Shown piece after piece: positions 52,603 through 62,338 of a DNA stretch of 64,000 nucleotides. The stretch is from NCBI RefSeq assembly GCF_021341665.1, contig NZ_JAJTTH010000004.1, forward strand, positions 186,001 to 250,000. Reading direction: 5' to 3'. This DNA is from Pseudomonas sp. Au-Pse12 (GTDB lineage Bacteria > Pseudomonadota > Gammaproteobacteria > Pseudomonadales > Pseudomonadaceae). The position numbers and the translations under genes are program-made. Within the stretch, counting starts at the first letter, position 1, and every line of letters starts with the position of its first letter. The notes beneath the pieces were generated by a model, which had not been told where the DNA came from, ran no database searches, and saw nothing but the letters and a program-made list of their open reading frames with translations.

Positions 52603-53506
52603 TCTGTACCCGTTCGCTGCGGATGAACCCCAGGAACGCATGCGCTACCGGTGACAGGCGTTTGGCTCTGGCCTGTACCAGGCACCAGCTGCGCAGCAAT
52701 GGCAGCTCTTCGACCGGCAACTCGACCAGCCCGCCGGTCGCCAACTCAAGGTTCAGGGCGTGGCGCGTCAGCAAGGCCACGCCCAGGCCTGCCCGCACGC
52801 ACTCACGCTGGGCCTCGGCCGACGACACTTCGAGGATCTGGGTGAAGTGCACGCGCTTCTCCTTGAAGTACTCCTCGCAGGCCAGCCGCGTGCCCGAGCC
52901 CTGCTCGCGCAGCACCAGGGTGTAAGGCTCCAGGTCCTGCAGGCGCAGCGGGCCCAGGTGGCTCAAGGGGTGTTCCGGCGGGGCCACGGCGACGATCGGG
53001 TTGTTGAGGAAGGGCAGGAATTCCAGCTCCATGTCCTGGGGCACCATGGACATGATCACCAGGTCGTCACGGTTGTCCGAGAGCCGGCGGATCACCTGGG
53101 CGCGGTTGACCACGGTCAGTTGCAGGTGCACTTCCGGGTGCTGGCGCTTGAAGGCGGCGAACAGGTGCGGCACGAAGTACTTGGCGCTGGACTCGATCGC
53201 CAGCTTGAGCTGGCCCTGCAGCGAGCCCTGCATGTCCGAGAGCTGCATGTCGAGGTTTTCCAGGCGCCCGAAAATGTCCCGGCTGGCCCGTTGCAGGGCT
53301 TCGGCGGCTTCAGTCATGTAGAGCTTCTTGCCGACGTAATCGAACAGCGGCTGGCCGATCAGCTCCTCCAGCTGACGGATCTGCAGGCTGACCGCCGGCT
53401 GGGTGAGATTCATCTCATCGGCGGCGCGGCTGTAGGAGCGTAGATCGCAGACTTCATTGAAAATCTGCAACTGACGCAATGTCAGTCTCATCAAGGACTT
53501 ACGCAT
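52544..53506 (-). CDS. pycR: LysR-type regulator of pyruvate carboxylase (PycR-like)
   Basis: A 320-residue LysR-family regulator. The N-terminal HTH (R-Q-L-Q-I-F-N-E-V near 10; A-A-D-E-M-N-L-T-Q-P-A-V-S-L-Q-I-R-Q-L-E-E near 28-48) is followed by the substrate-binding domain. It is divergent from pycA with 190 bp between starts, matching P. aeruginosa PycR next to its pyruvate carboxylase. Start at 53506 (M-R-K-S-L-M-R-L) is used; an internal ATG at 53491 is also possible. An inverted repeat for binding is at 53544. Confidence 0.9.
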   Translation of the reverse strand: MRKSLMRLTLRQLQIFNEVCDLRSYSRAADEMNLTQPAVSLQIRQLEELIGQPLFDYVGKKLYMTEAAEALQRASRDIFGRLENLDMQLSDMQGSLQGQLKLAIESSAKYFVPHLFAAFKRQHPEVHLQLTVVNRAQVIRRLSDNRDDLVIMSMVPQDMELEFLPFLNNPIVAVAPPEHPLSHLGPLRLQDLEPYTLVLREQGSGTRLACEEYFKEKRVHFTQILEVSSAEAQRECVRAGLGVALLTRHALNLELATGGLVELPVEELPLLRSWCLVQARAKRLSPVAHAFLGFIRSERVQISGLVERFDGKPRGLPASN

Positions 53507-53543
53507 TTCTAGAGTGCTCGCGCCTGGGGCTGGTGGCATGACT

Positions 53544-53559
53544 ATAAGTCTTTACTTAT
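53544..53559. promoter_or_regulatory. Inverted repeat in the pycR-pycA intergenic region
   Basis: ATAAGT-CTTT-ACTTAT is a perfect 6-bp inverted repeat, followed at 53569-53578 by the palindrome AATAATTATT. LysR regulators often bind such dyads near their own start, so this is a likely PycR operator. Confidence 0.5.
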
Positions 53560-53696
53560 GCCCAACCCAATAATTATTGATTTTTGTTAATCCCTCTTCG
53601 GAGCTAGTGTGACGCGGCGACTGACTTGAAACATTTGGTCACGCGCCGACTCGGTCTAGCGGGTCGTTTGTTTCAACGGCTCAAGGGAACCTCCAA

Positions 53697-55112
<1,416 letters not shown>

Positions 55113-55116
55113 ATAA

Positions 55117-55198
55117 GCAGCTGCAAGCTTTTAGCGGCAAGCGGCAAGTAACAGCCAATCGGCTTTTACTGGTGGCTTGTGGCTTGGAGCTTGCCGCC
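55117..55198. repeat. GCAAGC/GCTTGC-type repeat between pycA and pycB
   Basis: The gap holds GCAGCTGCAAGCTTTTAGCG, CGGCAAGCGGCAAG and the inverted form GGCTTGTGGCTTGGAGCTTG. This is the dispersed short repeat type common in fluorescent pseudomonads; the region could fold into an imperfect stem. Confidence 0.5.
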
Positions 55199-55212
55199 AT
55201 GAGGAGATACCA

Positions 55213-57021
55213 ATGACTAAAAAGATCTTCGTTACCGACACCATCCTGCGTGACGCCCACCAGTCGCTGCTGGCGACCCGCATGCGCACCGAAGACATGC
55301 TGCCGATCTGCGACAAGCTCGACAAAGTCGGCTACTGGTCGCTGGAAGTCTGGGGCGGCGCCACTTTCGACGCCTGCGTGCGCTTCCTCAAGGAAGACCC
55401 CTGGGAGCGCCTGCGCAAACTGCGCGCGGCGCTGCCCAACACCCGCCTGCAAATGCTCCTGCGCGGGCAGAACCTGCTGGGCTATCGCCACTACAGCGAC
55501 GACGTGGTCAAGGCCTTCGTGGCCAAGGCCGCGGTCAACGGCATCGACGTGTTCCGCATCTTCGACGCCATGAACGACGTGCGTAACCTGCGGGTCGCCA
55601 TCGAGGCGGTGAAGGCCGCCGGCAAGCACGCCCAGGGCACCATCGCCTACACCACCAGCCCGGTGCACACCATCGAGGCCTTCGTGGCCCAGGCCAAGCA
55701 GATGGAAGCCATGGGTTGCGACTCGATCGCGATCAAGGACATGGCCGGCCTGCTGACCCCTTACGCCACCGGCGAGCTGGTCAAGGCGCTGAAGGCCGAG
55801 CTGTCGCTGCCGGTGTTCATCCACTCCCACGACACCGCCGGCCTGGCCGCGATGTGCCAGCTCAAGGCCATCGAGAACGGCGCCGACCATATCGACACCG
55901 CCATCTCCAGTTTCGCCTGGGGCACCAGCCACCCGGGCACCGAGTCCATGGTCGCGGCCCTCAAAGGCAGTGAATTCGACACCGGCCTGGACCTGGAGCT
56001 GCTGCAGGAAATCGGCCTGTACTTCTACGCCGTGCGCAAGAAGTACCACCAGTTCGAAAGCGAGTTCACCGCGGTCGATACCCGGGTGCAGGTCAACCAG
56101 GTGCCGGGCGGGATGATTTCCAACCTGGCCAACCAGTTGAAAGAGCAGGGCGCGCTGAACCGCATGGGCGAAGTGCTGGCGGAGATCCCGCGGGTGCGTC
56201 ACGACCTGGGCTACCCGCCGCTGGTGACCCCGACCTCGCAGATCGTTGGCACCCAGGCGTTCTTCAACGTCCTGGCCGGCGAGCGCTACAAGACCATCAC
56301 CAACGAAGTGAAGCTCTACCTGCAGGGCGGCTACGGCAAGGCCCCGGGCCAGGTGGACGAAAACCTGCGGCGCCAGGCCATTGGCAGCGAAGACGTGATC
56401 GACGTGCGTCCGGCCGACCTGCTGAAGCCGGAAATGACCAAGCTGCGCGGCGACATCGGCGCCCTGGCGCACTCCGAAGAAGACGTGCTGACCTACGCCA
56501 TGTTCCCGGACATCGGGCGCAAGTTCCTCGAAGAGCGTGAGGCCGGCACCCTGGTTCCGGAAGCGTTGCTGCCGATCCCTGAAGCCGGCGGCGTCAGCAA
56601 GCCGGGCGGTGAAGGCGTGCCTACCGAGTTCGTCATCGACGTCCACGGCGAAACCTACCGCGTCGACATCACCGGTGTCGGGGTCAAGGCCGAAGGCAAG
56701 CGCCACTTCTACCTGTCCATCGACGGCATGCCGGAAGAAGTGGTGTTCGAGCCGCTCAACGAGTTCGTCGGCGGCGGTGGCAGCAAGCGCAAGCAGGCCA
56801 GCGCGCCGGGCCATGTCAGCACCACCATGCCGGGCAACATCGTCGATGTGCTGGTCAAGCAAGGCGACACGGTCAAGGCCGGCCAGGCAGTGCTGATCAC
56901 CGAAGCCATGAAGATGGAAACCGAAGTCCAGGCGGCGATCGCCGGCAAGGTCGTGGCGATTCATGTGGCCAAGGGCGACCGGGTCAACCCGGGCGAAATC
57001 CTGATCGAAATCGAGGGCTGA
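55213..57021 (+). CDS. pycB: Pyruvate carboxylase subunit B (carboxyltransferase and biotin carrier; OadA-like)
   Basis: A 602-residue protein. The N-terminal carboxyltransferase TIM barrel (about 1-290) has T-D-T-I-L-R-D-A-H-Q-S and the metal segment H-S-H-D-T-A-G near 210. The middle PYC_OADA domain follows, and the last 75 residues form a biotin carrier with E-A-M-K-M-E-T near 570 (Lys biotinylated). Together with pycA it makes oxaloacetate from pyruvate. ATG at 55213 has GAGGAG. The stop is followed by a good intrinsic terminator. Confidence 0.95.
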   Translation: MTKKIFVTDTILRDAHQSLLATRMRTEDMLPICDKLDKVGYWSLEVWGGATFDACVRFLKEDPWERLRKLRAALPNTRLQMLLRGQNLLGYRHYSDDVVKAFVAKAAVNGIDVFRIFDAMNDVRNLRVAIEAVKAAGKHAQGTIAYTTSPVHTIEAFVAQAKQMEAMGCDSIAIKDMAGLLTPYATGELVKALKAELSLPVFIHSHDTAGLAAMCQLKAIENGADHIDTAISSFAWGTSHPGTESMVAALKGSEFDTGLDLELLQEIGLYFYAVRKKYHQFESEFTAVDTRVQVNQVPGGMISNLANQLKEQGALNRMGEVLAEIPRVRHDLGYPPLVTPTSQIVGTQAFFNVLAGERYKTITNEVKLYLQGGYGKAPGQVDENLRRQAIGSEDVIDVRPADLLKPEMTKLRGDIGALAHSEEDVLTYAMFPDIGRKFLEEREAGTLVPEALLPIPEAGGVSKPGGEGVPTEFVIDVHGETYRVDITGVGVKAEGKRHFYLSIDGMPEEVVFEPLNEFVGGGGSKRKQASAPGHVSTTMPGNIVDVLVKQGDTVKAGQAVLITEAMKMETEVQAAIAGKVVAIHVAKGDRVNPGEILIEIEG

Positions 57022-57053
57022 GTTCAGGCCCTCATCTGCAACGGTTTACCTCG

Positions 57054-57079
57054 GGGGAGCTACGGCTCCCCTTTTTTTT
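57054..57079 (+). terminator. Intrinsic terminator of the pycAB operon
   Basis: GGGGAGC and GCTCCCC form a 7-bp stem around TACG, followed by a run of eight T. It lies 33 bp after the pycB stop, so it is a standard Rho-independent terminator. Confidence 0.93.
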
Positions 57080-57088
57080 GCTTTTATG

Positions 57089-57108
57089 AAGTGTCATTTA
57101 ATGCATTT
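57089..57108. promoter_or_regulatory. Operator copy 1 upstream of the HipA-like gene
   Basis: AAGTGTCATTTAATGCATTT matches the copy at 57130 in 16 of 20 positions (shared pattern AAGTGT-2-TTT-1-ATGCA-1-TT). It lies in an AT-rich stretch. A HipB-type regulator is the obvious candidate binder. Confidence 0.65.
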
Positions 57109-57129
57109 TTGAGATGAGAAAATTTATAT

Positions 57130-57149
57130 AAGTGTACTTTGATGCACTT
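57130..57149. promoter_or_regulatory. Operator copy 2 upstream of the HipA-like gene
   Basis: AAGTGTACTTTGATGCACTT has inverted half-sites (AAGTG and CACTT) and repeats the sequence at 57089 at 41-bp spacing, close to four helical turns. It lies about 93 bp before the HipA-like start. Confidence 0.7.
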
Positions 57150-57241
57150 ATTGGTTCGGTAGCCTGGAAGAAACTGCAATATAATGCGCAGATAATTGAG
57201 TCGGAACGTCTATTGAAACGCATCAAATTGCAGGTAACCCA

Positions 57242-58567
57242 ATGCTCCGGCTGACGTTGCAGCTCTACGGCGCAGGGGCGTGGAGCGATGCCATGACCCT
57301 GAGTTTCGACAACCCCGAAGCGGGCTTTGCCAGCCCTTGCAGCTTTGGTTATGTCCCGCAGTACCTGGTGGACAACCTGGACGCGGTTGCCAGCCCGCTG
57401 AGTCGCTCGGTCAGTGCGCAGATACCCTTGGGCTGGGAGCCCTGGCGAGAAGACCGGGCGCCGGCCTTTCTTTATGACCTGGTCGCCACGCCGGCGGCGC
57501 GCCGCTTTTTGCTCCGGCAGATTGGCCACGAGCGGCCCGATGGCATGGGCAGCGAGTTGTTCCTCCTGGCCCGAAGCACCGCGGCGCCCATTGGCCACCT
57601 GCGGATCAAGGAGTCCCTGGCAGGGCTGCACAGGCGTCCGGCCCTGGGTTTCACCCGGGAACAGGTGGTGACCCTGGATAACCGTTTTCTGGAATACGCC
57701 CACGAGCAGGCGGCGGCCTTTGGTGGCACGGCGAGCCTCGGCGAAGAAGCGCCCAAGCTGTTGCTGACAGAAAACCGCGAGGGCTTGTTGTACCCCGATG
57801 CGCTGCTCGACGACGCTTCGGCAACGCGTCACTGGTGGGTGAAGTTCCCCCGTAACCCGGCTTCGCCGAACGCCTGCGACATGCTCAGAAGCGAGTTCCA
57901 TTACTACCGGGCGCTGCAGCAGCTGGGTATCGAGACGTTACCGGTGCCCGGGCTGGCGCTGGAAGAGGGGCGTCGGCCAAGCCTGTGGATGCAGCGTTTT
58001 GACCGTCGGCGGACACCCGCCGGGGTCGAGCGTCTGGCGGTGGAGTCGATCTATTCCCTGGCAGGGCTGGTGGGCCATGGCCAAGGCATGCGCCATACCG
58101 AGGTCCTGGGGATCCTCGCCGAACTGTGGCGCGCCACTGGCCAGGAGGCGTCGATCCCCGAGCTGGTGGCGGACTACCTGCGGCGCGACCTGCTCAACAG
58201 GATCCTCGGCAACACCGACAATCATGGCCGCGCGCTTTCGGTGCTGCGCACTGAGGCTGGGGTGCGCCTGGCGCCGATCCATGACCTGGCGCCCAAGGTC
58301 ATGGATGACGAGGGGATTGCCCGCACCACCAAATGGCCCGGGCGCATGGAAGTGGCTGGTGACGTCGACTGGCGCCTGGTGTGCGCCAGCCTCAAGCCGC
58401 TGCTCGACCCCGAGGCCGCCCTCACGCGCCTGCGCGCGGATGCCGAACAACTGCGGGCCCTGCCGGACCTGCTGAGTGCCGGCGGCTTGCCCGAGGCCAC
58501 CTTGAATCACCCGCGCATTCACTTGCGCCACCTGGACCGACGCCTGCAGGAGTGGGGATTGCGATGA
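57242..58567 (+). CDS. HipA-family kinase-like toxin (possibly weakened)
   Basis: A 441-residue HipA-like Ser/Thr-kinase-fold protein. An N-terminal segment (1-120) is followed by a kinase region with W-W-V-K-F-P (about 205), R-S-E-F-H-Y-Y (about 220) and the catalytic loop G-N-T-D-N-H-G-R near residue 326, then I-H-D-L-A-P-K near 347 (metal-binding Asp). The Asn that normally follows the loop (D-x4-N pattern, D-N-H-G-R-N in relatives) is Ala here, so activity may be reduced. The gene comes before its HipB-like gene, the reverse of classic hipBA, and the ATGA overlap couples the two. The upstream AT-rich region carries operator copies. Confidence 0.85.
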   Translation: MLRLTLQLYGAGAWSDAMTLSFDNPEAGFASPCSFGYVPQYLVDNLDAVASPLSRSVSAQIPLGWEPWREDRAPAFLYDLVATPAARRFLLRQIGHERPDGMGSELFLLARSTAAPIGHLRIKESLAGLHRRPALGFTREQVVTLDNRFLEYAHEQAAAFGGTASLGEEAPKLLLTENREGLLYPDALLDDASATRHWWVKFPRNPASPNACDMLRSEFHYYRALQQLGIETLPVPGLALEEGRRPSLWMQRFDRRRTPAGVERLAVESIYSLAGLVGHGQGMRHTEVLGILAELWRATGQEASIPELVADYLRRDLLNRILGNTDNHGRALSVLRTEAGVRLAPIHDLAPKVMDDEGIARTTKWPGRMEVAGDVDWRLVCASLKPLLDPEAALTRLRADAEQLRALPDLLSAGGLPEATLNHPRIHLRHLDRRLQEWGLR

Positions 58568-58875
58568 ACATGACGCTGGAAGAACGCGGGGCCCTGATCG
58601 ACGACATCCAGCAGGAAATGGCGGCCGGTCGCCTGCCGATCGGCGAGGCGGTCAAGCGCCTGCGCACTGAAGTCACGGGGCTGCACCAGCACCAGTTCGC
58701 CCGCATGTGTCGGATTTCCCTGCGCACCCTGATCCACATCGAACACGGTGACGGCAACCCGACCCTCAAGTCATTGACGGCGGTGTTCAAGCCGTTCGGC
58801 CTGCAGATGGGGGTGGTGAAAGTGCAGAAGACCAGCCGTGCCCGTTCGCTGCTCGATGAGCCTGAGCGCTCGTAG
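58564..58875 (+). CDS. HipB-like antitoxin, XRE-type regulator
   Basis: A 103-residue protein with a helix-turn-helix at about residues 35-90 (H-Q-F-A-R-M-C-R-I-S-L-R-T-L-I-H-I-E-H). It overlaps the HipA-like stop as ATGA. It likely binds the kinase and represses the operon through the repeated operator upstream. A weak hairpin (GCCCGGG-TGCC-CCCGGGC, 58880-58897) follows the gene. Confidence 0.85.
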   Translation: MNMTLEERGALIDDIQQEMAAGRLPIGEAVKRLRTEVTGLHQHQFARMCRISLRTLIHIEHGDGNPTLKSLTAVFKPFGLQMGVVKVQKTSRARSLLDEPERS

Positions 58876-58879
58876 AGGC

Positions 58880-58897
58880 GCCCGGGTGCCCCCGGGC
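58880..58897. terminator. Hairpin between hipB-like and ABC permease genes
   Basis: GCCCGGG-TGCC-CCCGGGC is a 7-bp stem in the 42-bp gap between two convergent genes. No T-run follows, so termination strength is uncertain. Confidence 0.5.
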
Positions 58898-58917
58898 CTT
58901 CGGCGCTCGCCTGAGCC

Positions 58918-59754
58918 TCAGCCGCGCTTGGCGTAACCCTTGCCGTAATGCCTTTCCATCCGCGCCTGGATCAGTTCCAGGCCGATGGACAGCAACCAGT
59001 AGATCAGCGCCGCGGTGCTCAGCATCTCGATGTAGCGGTAGCTGGAGCGGCCATAGGACTGGGCCAGGAACATCACTTCCCAGACCCCCATCACCGAGAT
59101 CAGCGACGAATCCTTGAGCATCGAGATGAACTGGTTGGTGGCCGGCGGAATGATGGTGCGCATGGCCTGGGGCAGGGTCACCTGCCAGAAGATCACGCTG
59201 TCGCTCATGCCCAGGGCCAGGGCGGCCTGGCGCTGGCCGTGGGGCACGCCGAGGAGGCCGGCACGGAAGATCTCGCTGAGGTAGGCGCCGTAGTTCAGCG
59301 ACAGGGCGATGATCCCGGCGGTGATGGCGCCTGGCACCAGGCCCAGTTGCGGCAGGCCGAGGTAGATCAGCAGGATCTGGATCAGCAGCGGCGTGCCGCG
59401 AAAGAACGAGGCGTAGAAGCTGGCGATGCCGAACGCCACGGCGCTGGACGACAGGCGCGCCAGGGCGGTGACAAAGCCCAGCAGCGATGAGGCGACGATG
59501 GCGCAGGCGCAGAGGAACAGGGTCAGCGCCGCGCCCTGGAGAAAGCCGCTGGGGGACAGGTGCAGGCCCAGCAGGTTTGGCAGCTTGTCGAGGATGATCG
59601 AGAACTTCAGGTCGAAGCTCAGGAAGAAGCTGGCGAACAGCCCCAGCAGCGCCGCCCAGGTCAGGTACAGGCGGCTGCGAAAATCCAGCAGGCGCTTGAG
59701 CAGCGGTTCAGCCACCGGTTGCGGTGGCTGCGGCGGTGGCGTGTAGGCAGTCAT
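58918..59754 (-). CDS. Polar amino-acid ABC transporter permease (HisM/GlnP-like)
   Basis: A 278-residue inner-membrane permease with several helices and the family EAA-like loop A-A-L-A-L-G-M-S near residue 190 and S-F-F-R-G-T-P-L-L-I near 130. It forms the channel for an amino acid, as a homodimer or with an unlinked partner. ATG at 59754 overlaps the stop of the binding-protein gene as ATGA. No ATPase gene is adjacent, so a shared or distant ATPase is needed. Confidence 0.93.
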   Translation of the reverse strand: MTAYTPPPQPPQPVAEPLLKRLLDFRSRLYLTWAALLGLFASFFLSFDLKFSIILDKLPNLLGLHLSPSGFLQGAALTLFLCACAIVASSLLGFVTALARLSSSAVAFGIASFYASFFRGTPLLIQILLIYLGLPQLGLVPGAITAGIIALSLNYGAYLSEIFRAGLLGVPHGQRQAALALGMSDSVIFWQVTLPQAMRTIIPPATNQFISMLKDSSLISVMGVWEVMFLAQSYGRSSYRYIEMLSTAALIYWLLSIGLELIQARMERHYGKGYAKRG

Positions 59755-60572
59755 TGGCTGATGTCGGCGCCGATCCATTTCTGCGATAGCTTGCTCAGGG
59801 TGCCGTCCTGCTTCAGTTGAGCGAAGACTTCACGCACCTTGGCATTCCACTGCGCATCGCCTTTCTCGATGGCCACCGAGTTGGGCTCGGCGTACAGCGG
59901 CTCGCCGGCCAGCTTGAAGCGCGCATCCTGGGTCAGCCGCGGTTGCGCGGTGACCAGGTTGGTGAGGATCGCATCCAGGCGCACGCCCGGGCCCAGGCCA
60001 AGGTCCTGGAAGGCCACGTTGTCGGTGTCGTAGGGGGCGATTTGCACGTTCTCGAAGGGGTATTGCAGCCGGGTGTCTTCAGCGCCTTCGATCACCAGGT
60101 TCTTGTTCAGGTAGCTCTCGTAGCTGGAGGCGGCGGTGAGGCCGACCTTCTTGTCGCTCAGGTCCTTGGCGCCGTGGATCCGCTCATCCTTGGCGTTGAC
60201 CACGATCACCGCCGGCGAGGCGTAGTACTGCACCGGGAAATCGAAGACCTCGGCGCGCGCCTTGCTTGGGGTCATGGAGCAGATGCAGATGTCGTAGCGC
60301 CCGCTCCAGCGCCCGGCGGCGATCACGTCCCAGGACGGGGTTTCCAGGCGCAGCTTGACCCCGAGCTTGTCGGCCACGGCCTTGGCCACGTCGACGTCGA
60401 AGCCGTCCAGCTGGTTCTGCTCATTGAGGAAAGAGAAGGGTGGGTAGCTTTCCATCAGCACCCCGACCAGTTCCTTTTTCTGCTCGATGCGCTCCAGGGT
60501 GGCGCCGGCGAAGGCTTGGGAGGAGGTGGCGAGAAGGGTCAGGCCGAGGGCCAGCAGCGGTTTGAAATTCAT
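59751..60572 (-). CDS. Amino-acid ABC transporter substrate-binding protein
   Basis: A 273-residue periplasmic binding protein of the SBP_bac_3 family. The signal ends near A-F-A-G. The binding site region has Y-P-P-F-S-F (near 43), G-F-D-V-D-V-A (near 57), and the R-Y-D-I-C-I-C-S-M-T segment. It is coupled with the permease gene. The ligand is unknown, but a homocysteine methyltransferase gene is divergent, so a sulfur-containing amino acid such as S-methylmethionine is a reasonable guess. Confidence 0.92.
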   Translation of the reverse strand: MNFKPLLALGLTLLATSSQAFAGATLERIEQKKELVGVLMESYPPFSFLNEQNQLDGFDVDVAKAVADKLGVKLRLETPSWDVIAAGRWSGRYDICICSMTPSKARAEVFDFPVQYYASPAVIVVNAKDERIHGAKDLSDKKVGLTAASSYESYLNKNLVIEGAEDTRLQYPFENVQIAPYDTDNVAFQDLGLGPGVRLDAILTNLVTAQPRLTQDARFKLAGEPLYAEPNSVAIEKGDAQWNAKVREVFAQLKQDGTLSKLSQKWIGADISQ

Positions 60573-60667
60573 CGGAATCCTGACTGAAAAAGAGTTGTTA
60601 TTAACTGAATGGTGCGTATTTAATAGTTATAAGAACGACTCCGGTAGTGAGTTATTTTCATAAGCAT

Positions 60668-61582
60668 ATGAGTAAAAAGCATATGGGCGCAGGTAGCACG
60701 GTAATTCTGGATGGCGGTATGGGTCGTGAGTTGCAGCGCCGTGGTGCGCCGTTCCGGCAGCCCGAGTGGTCAGCCCTGGCGTTGAGCGAGGACCCCCAGG
60801 CGGTGGAGGCGGTGCATGCGTCCTATATCGCCAGCGGTTCCAACGTGATCACCAGCAACAGCTACGCCGTGGTGCCGTTCCACATCGGTGAAGAGCGCTT
60901 TGCCGCTGAAGGCCAGGCCCTGGCGGCCCTGGCCGGTGAGCTGGCGCGCCGCGCGGTGGAGGCTTCCGGCAAGCCGGTGCGGGTGGCGGGTTCGTTGCCG
61001 CCGCTATTTGGCTCCTATCGCCCGGATCTGTTCGATGCGTCCCGGGTCGAGGAAGTGCTGAGCCCGCTGGTTAAAGGGCTGGCGCCTTTCGTCGACCTGT
61101 GGCTCGCAGAAACCCAAAGCTCGATCGCCGAAGCGCGGGCCATTCACGCGGGCCTGCCCAAGGACGGCAAGCCGTTCTGGCTGTCCTTCACCTTGAAGGA
61201 TGAAGACGTCGATGAAGTGCCGCGCCTGCGTTCCGGCGAGCCGGTGACTGACGCGGCGGCGGTGGCGGCGCAACTGGGCGTGCAGACCCTGCTGTTCAAC
61301 TGCAGCCAGCCGGAAGTGATTGGTGCGGCGGTGGATGCGGCCCGTGAGACCTTCGAGCGCCTGGGTGTGCAGATCCATATTGGCGTGTACGCCAACGCCT
61401 TCCCGCCGCAGCCCGAGGATGCCACCGCCAACGATGGCCTGTGCCCGCTGCGCGAAGACCTGGACCCGCCGGGTTACCTGCAATGGGTGGCGGACTGGCA
61501 CCAGCGCGGTGCCAGCCATGTTGGCGGTTGCTGCGGCATCGGCCCGGAGCACATTGCGGTGTTGGCGCAGAAGCTGGGCTGA
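60668..61582 (+). CDS. Homocysteine S-methyltransferase family protein
   Basis: A 304-residue zinc-dependent methyltransferase (MmuM-like) that moves a methyl group from S-methylmethionine or a similar donor to homocysteine. Zinc ligands are the Cys in L-L-F-N-C-S-Q and the pair in V-G-G-C-C-G-I-G near the C-terminus. Start choice is uncertain: ATG 60668, ATG 60683 and GTG 60647 are all in frame and none has a clear ribosome site. It is divergent from the ABC transporter genes by 95 bp. Confidence 0.92.
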   Translation: MSKKHMGAGSTVILDGGMGRELQRRGAPFRQPEWSALALSEDPQAVEAVHASYIASGSNVITSNSYAVVPFHIGEERFAAEGQALAALAGELARRAVEASGKPVRVAGSLPPLFGSYRPDLFDASRVEEVLSPLVKGLAPFVDLWLAETQSSIAEARAIHAGLPKDGKPFWLSFTLKDEDVDEVPRLRSGEPVTDAAAVAAQLGVQTLLFNCSQPEVIGAAVDAARETFERLGVQIHIGVYANAFPPQPEDATANDGLCPLREDLDPPGYLQWVADWHQRGASHVGGCCGIGPEHIAVLAQKLG

Positions 61583-61586
61583 CGTC

Positions 61587-61639
61587 TTTGCTGGCCAGCC
61601 AGCTCCTACACAGGTCCGTAGGAGCCGGCTTGCCGGCGA
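61587..61639. repeat. REP pair (REPIN-like) downstream of the methyltransferase
   Basis: CTGGCCAGCCAGCTCCTACA on the left and TAGGAGCCGGCTTGCCGGCG on the right are inverted copies of the second REP family in this genome. It lies between convergent genes. Confidence 0.75.
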
Positions 61640-61647
61640 ACCTCCCG

Positions 61648-62319
61648 TTACCCGCGACACTCCGCCAGAGACTTGAGCTGCCCCGAACCGCTCTGGTTCT
61701 CATCGCTGAGCCATTGCTCGAAGCCCTTGGCAATCGCCGGCCATTCCCCGTCCAGAATCGAGAACCATGCGGTATCGCGGTTCTGCCCCTTGGCCACCAT
61801 GTGCTGGCGAAACACACCCTCGAAGCTGAAACCCAAACGCTCGGCGGCATAGCGCGAGCGGGCGTTGGCGTTGTTGCACTTCCACTCCAGGCGCCGGTAG
61901 CCCAGGGCGAAGGCTTCCTTGGCCAGCAGGTACACCGCCTCGGTGCTCTTGGGCGAGCGCTGCATCGGCGCGCCGAAGGTGACGTGGCCGATTTCGATGC
62001 GGCCCTGGGCCGGGACGATGGACATCAGGCTGATGAGGCCCTGGGCCCGGCCACTGGCGCGGTCGATCACGGTGAAGAAATACGGATCGCTGGCAAGGGC
62101 GTGGTTACCGAGCCAGGCATCGAACGCCGCGCGCTCGGGGAAGGGGCCGTAAGGCAGGTAGTTCCACAGCACCGGGTCGGCGTCGGGGCCTTGCAGCACC
62201 TGGAACAGCTGATCGCCGTGGCGCGCCGGGTCGAGCCTTTCCAAACGGATGAAGCGCCCTTCAAGCAGGGTGGCCGAAGGGGCGGGGACGCCTTTCCAAT
62301 CGGCGAGAGAAATCGACAT
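61648..62319 (-). CDS. GNAT family N-acetyltransferase (RimJ/RimL-like)
   Basis: A 223-residue acetyltransferase. Family features are L-W-N-Y-L-P-Y-G-P-F near residue 50, I-E-I-G-H-V-T-F near 108, and L-E-W-K-C-N-N-A-N-A-R-S-R near 150. It acetylates amines, perhaps a protein N-terminus or a small molecule. ATG at 62319 has AAGGAG eight bases upstream. It is the last gene of a three-gene minus-strand group (PaiB-like, GNAT, this). Confidence 0.92.
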   Translation of the reverse strand: MSISLADWKGVPAPSATLLEGRFIRLERLDPARHGDQLFQVLQGPDADPVLWNYLPYGPFPERAAFDAWLGNHALASDPYFFTVIDRASGRAQGLISLMSIVPAQGRIEIGHVTFGAPMQRSPKSTEAVYLLAKEAFALGYRRLEWKCNNANARSRYAAERLGFSFEGVFRQHMVAKGQNRDTAWFSILDGEWPAIAKGFEQWLSDENQSGSGQLKSLAECRG

Positions 62320-62338
62320 GCAGTGGCTCCTTGGCAAT

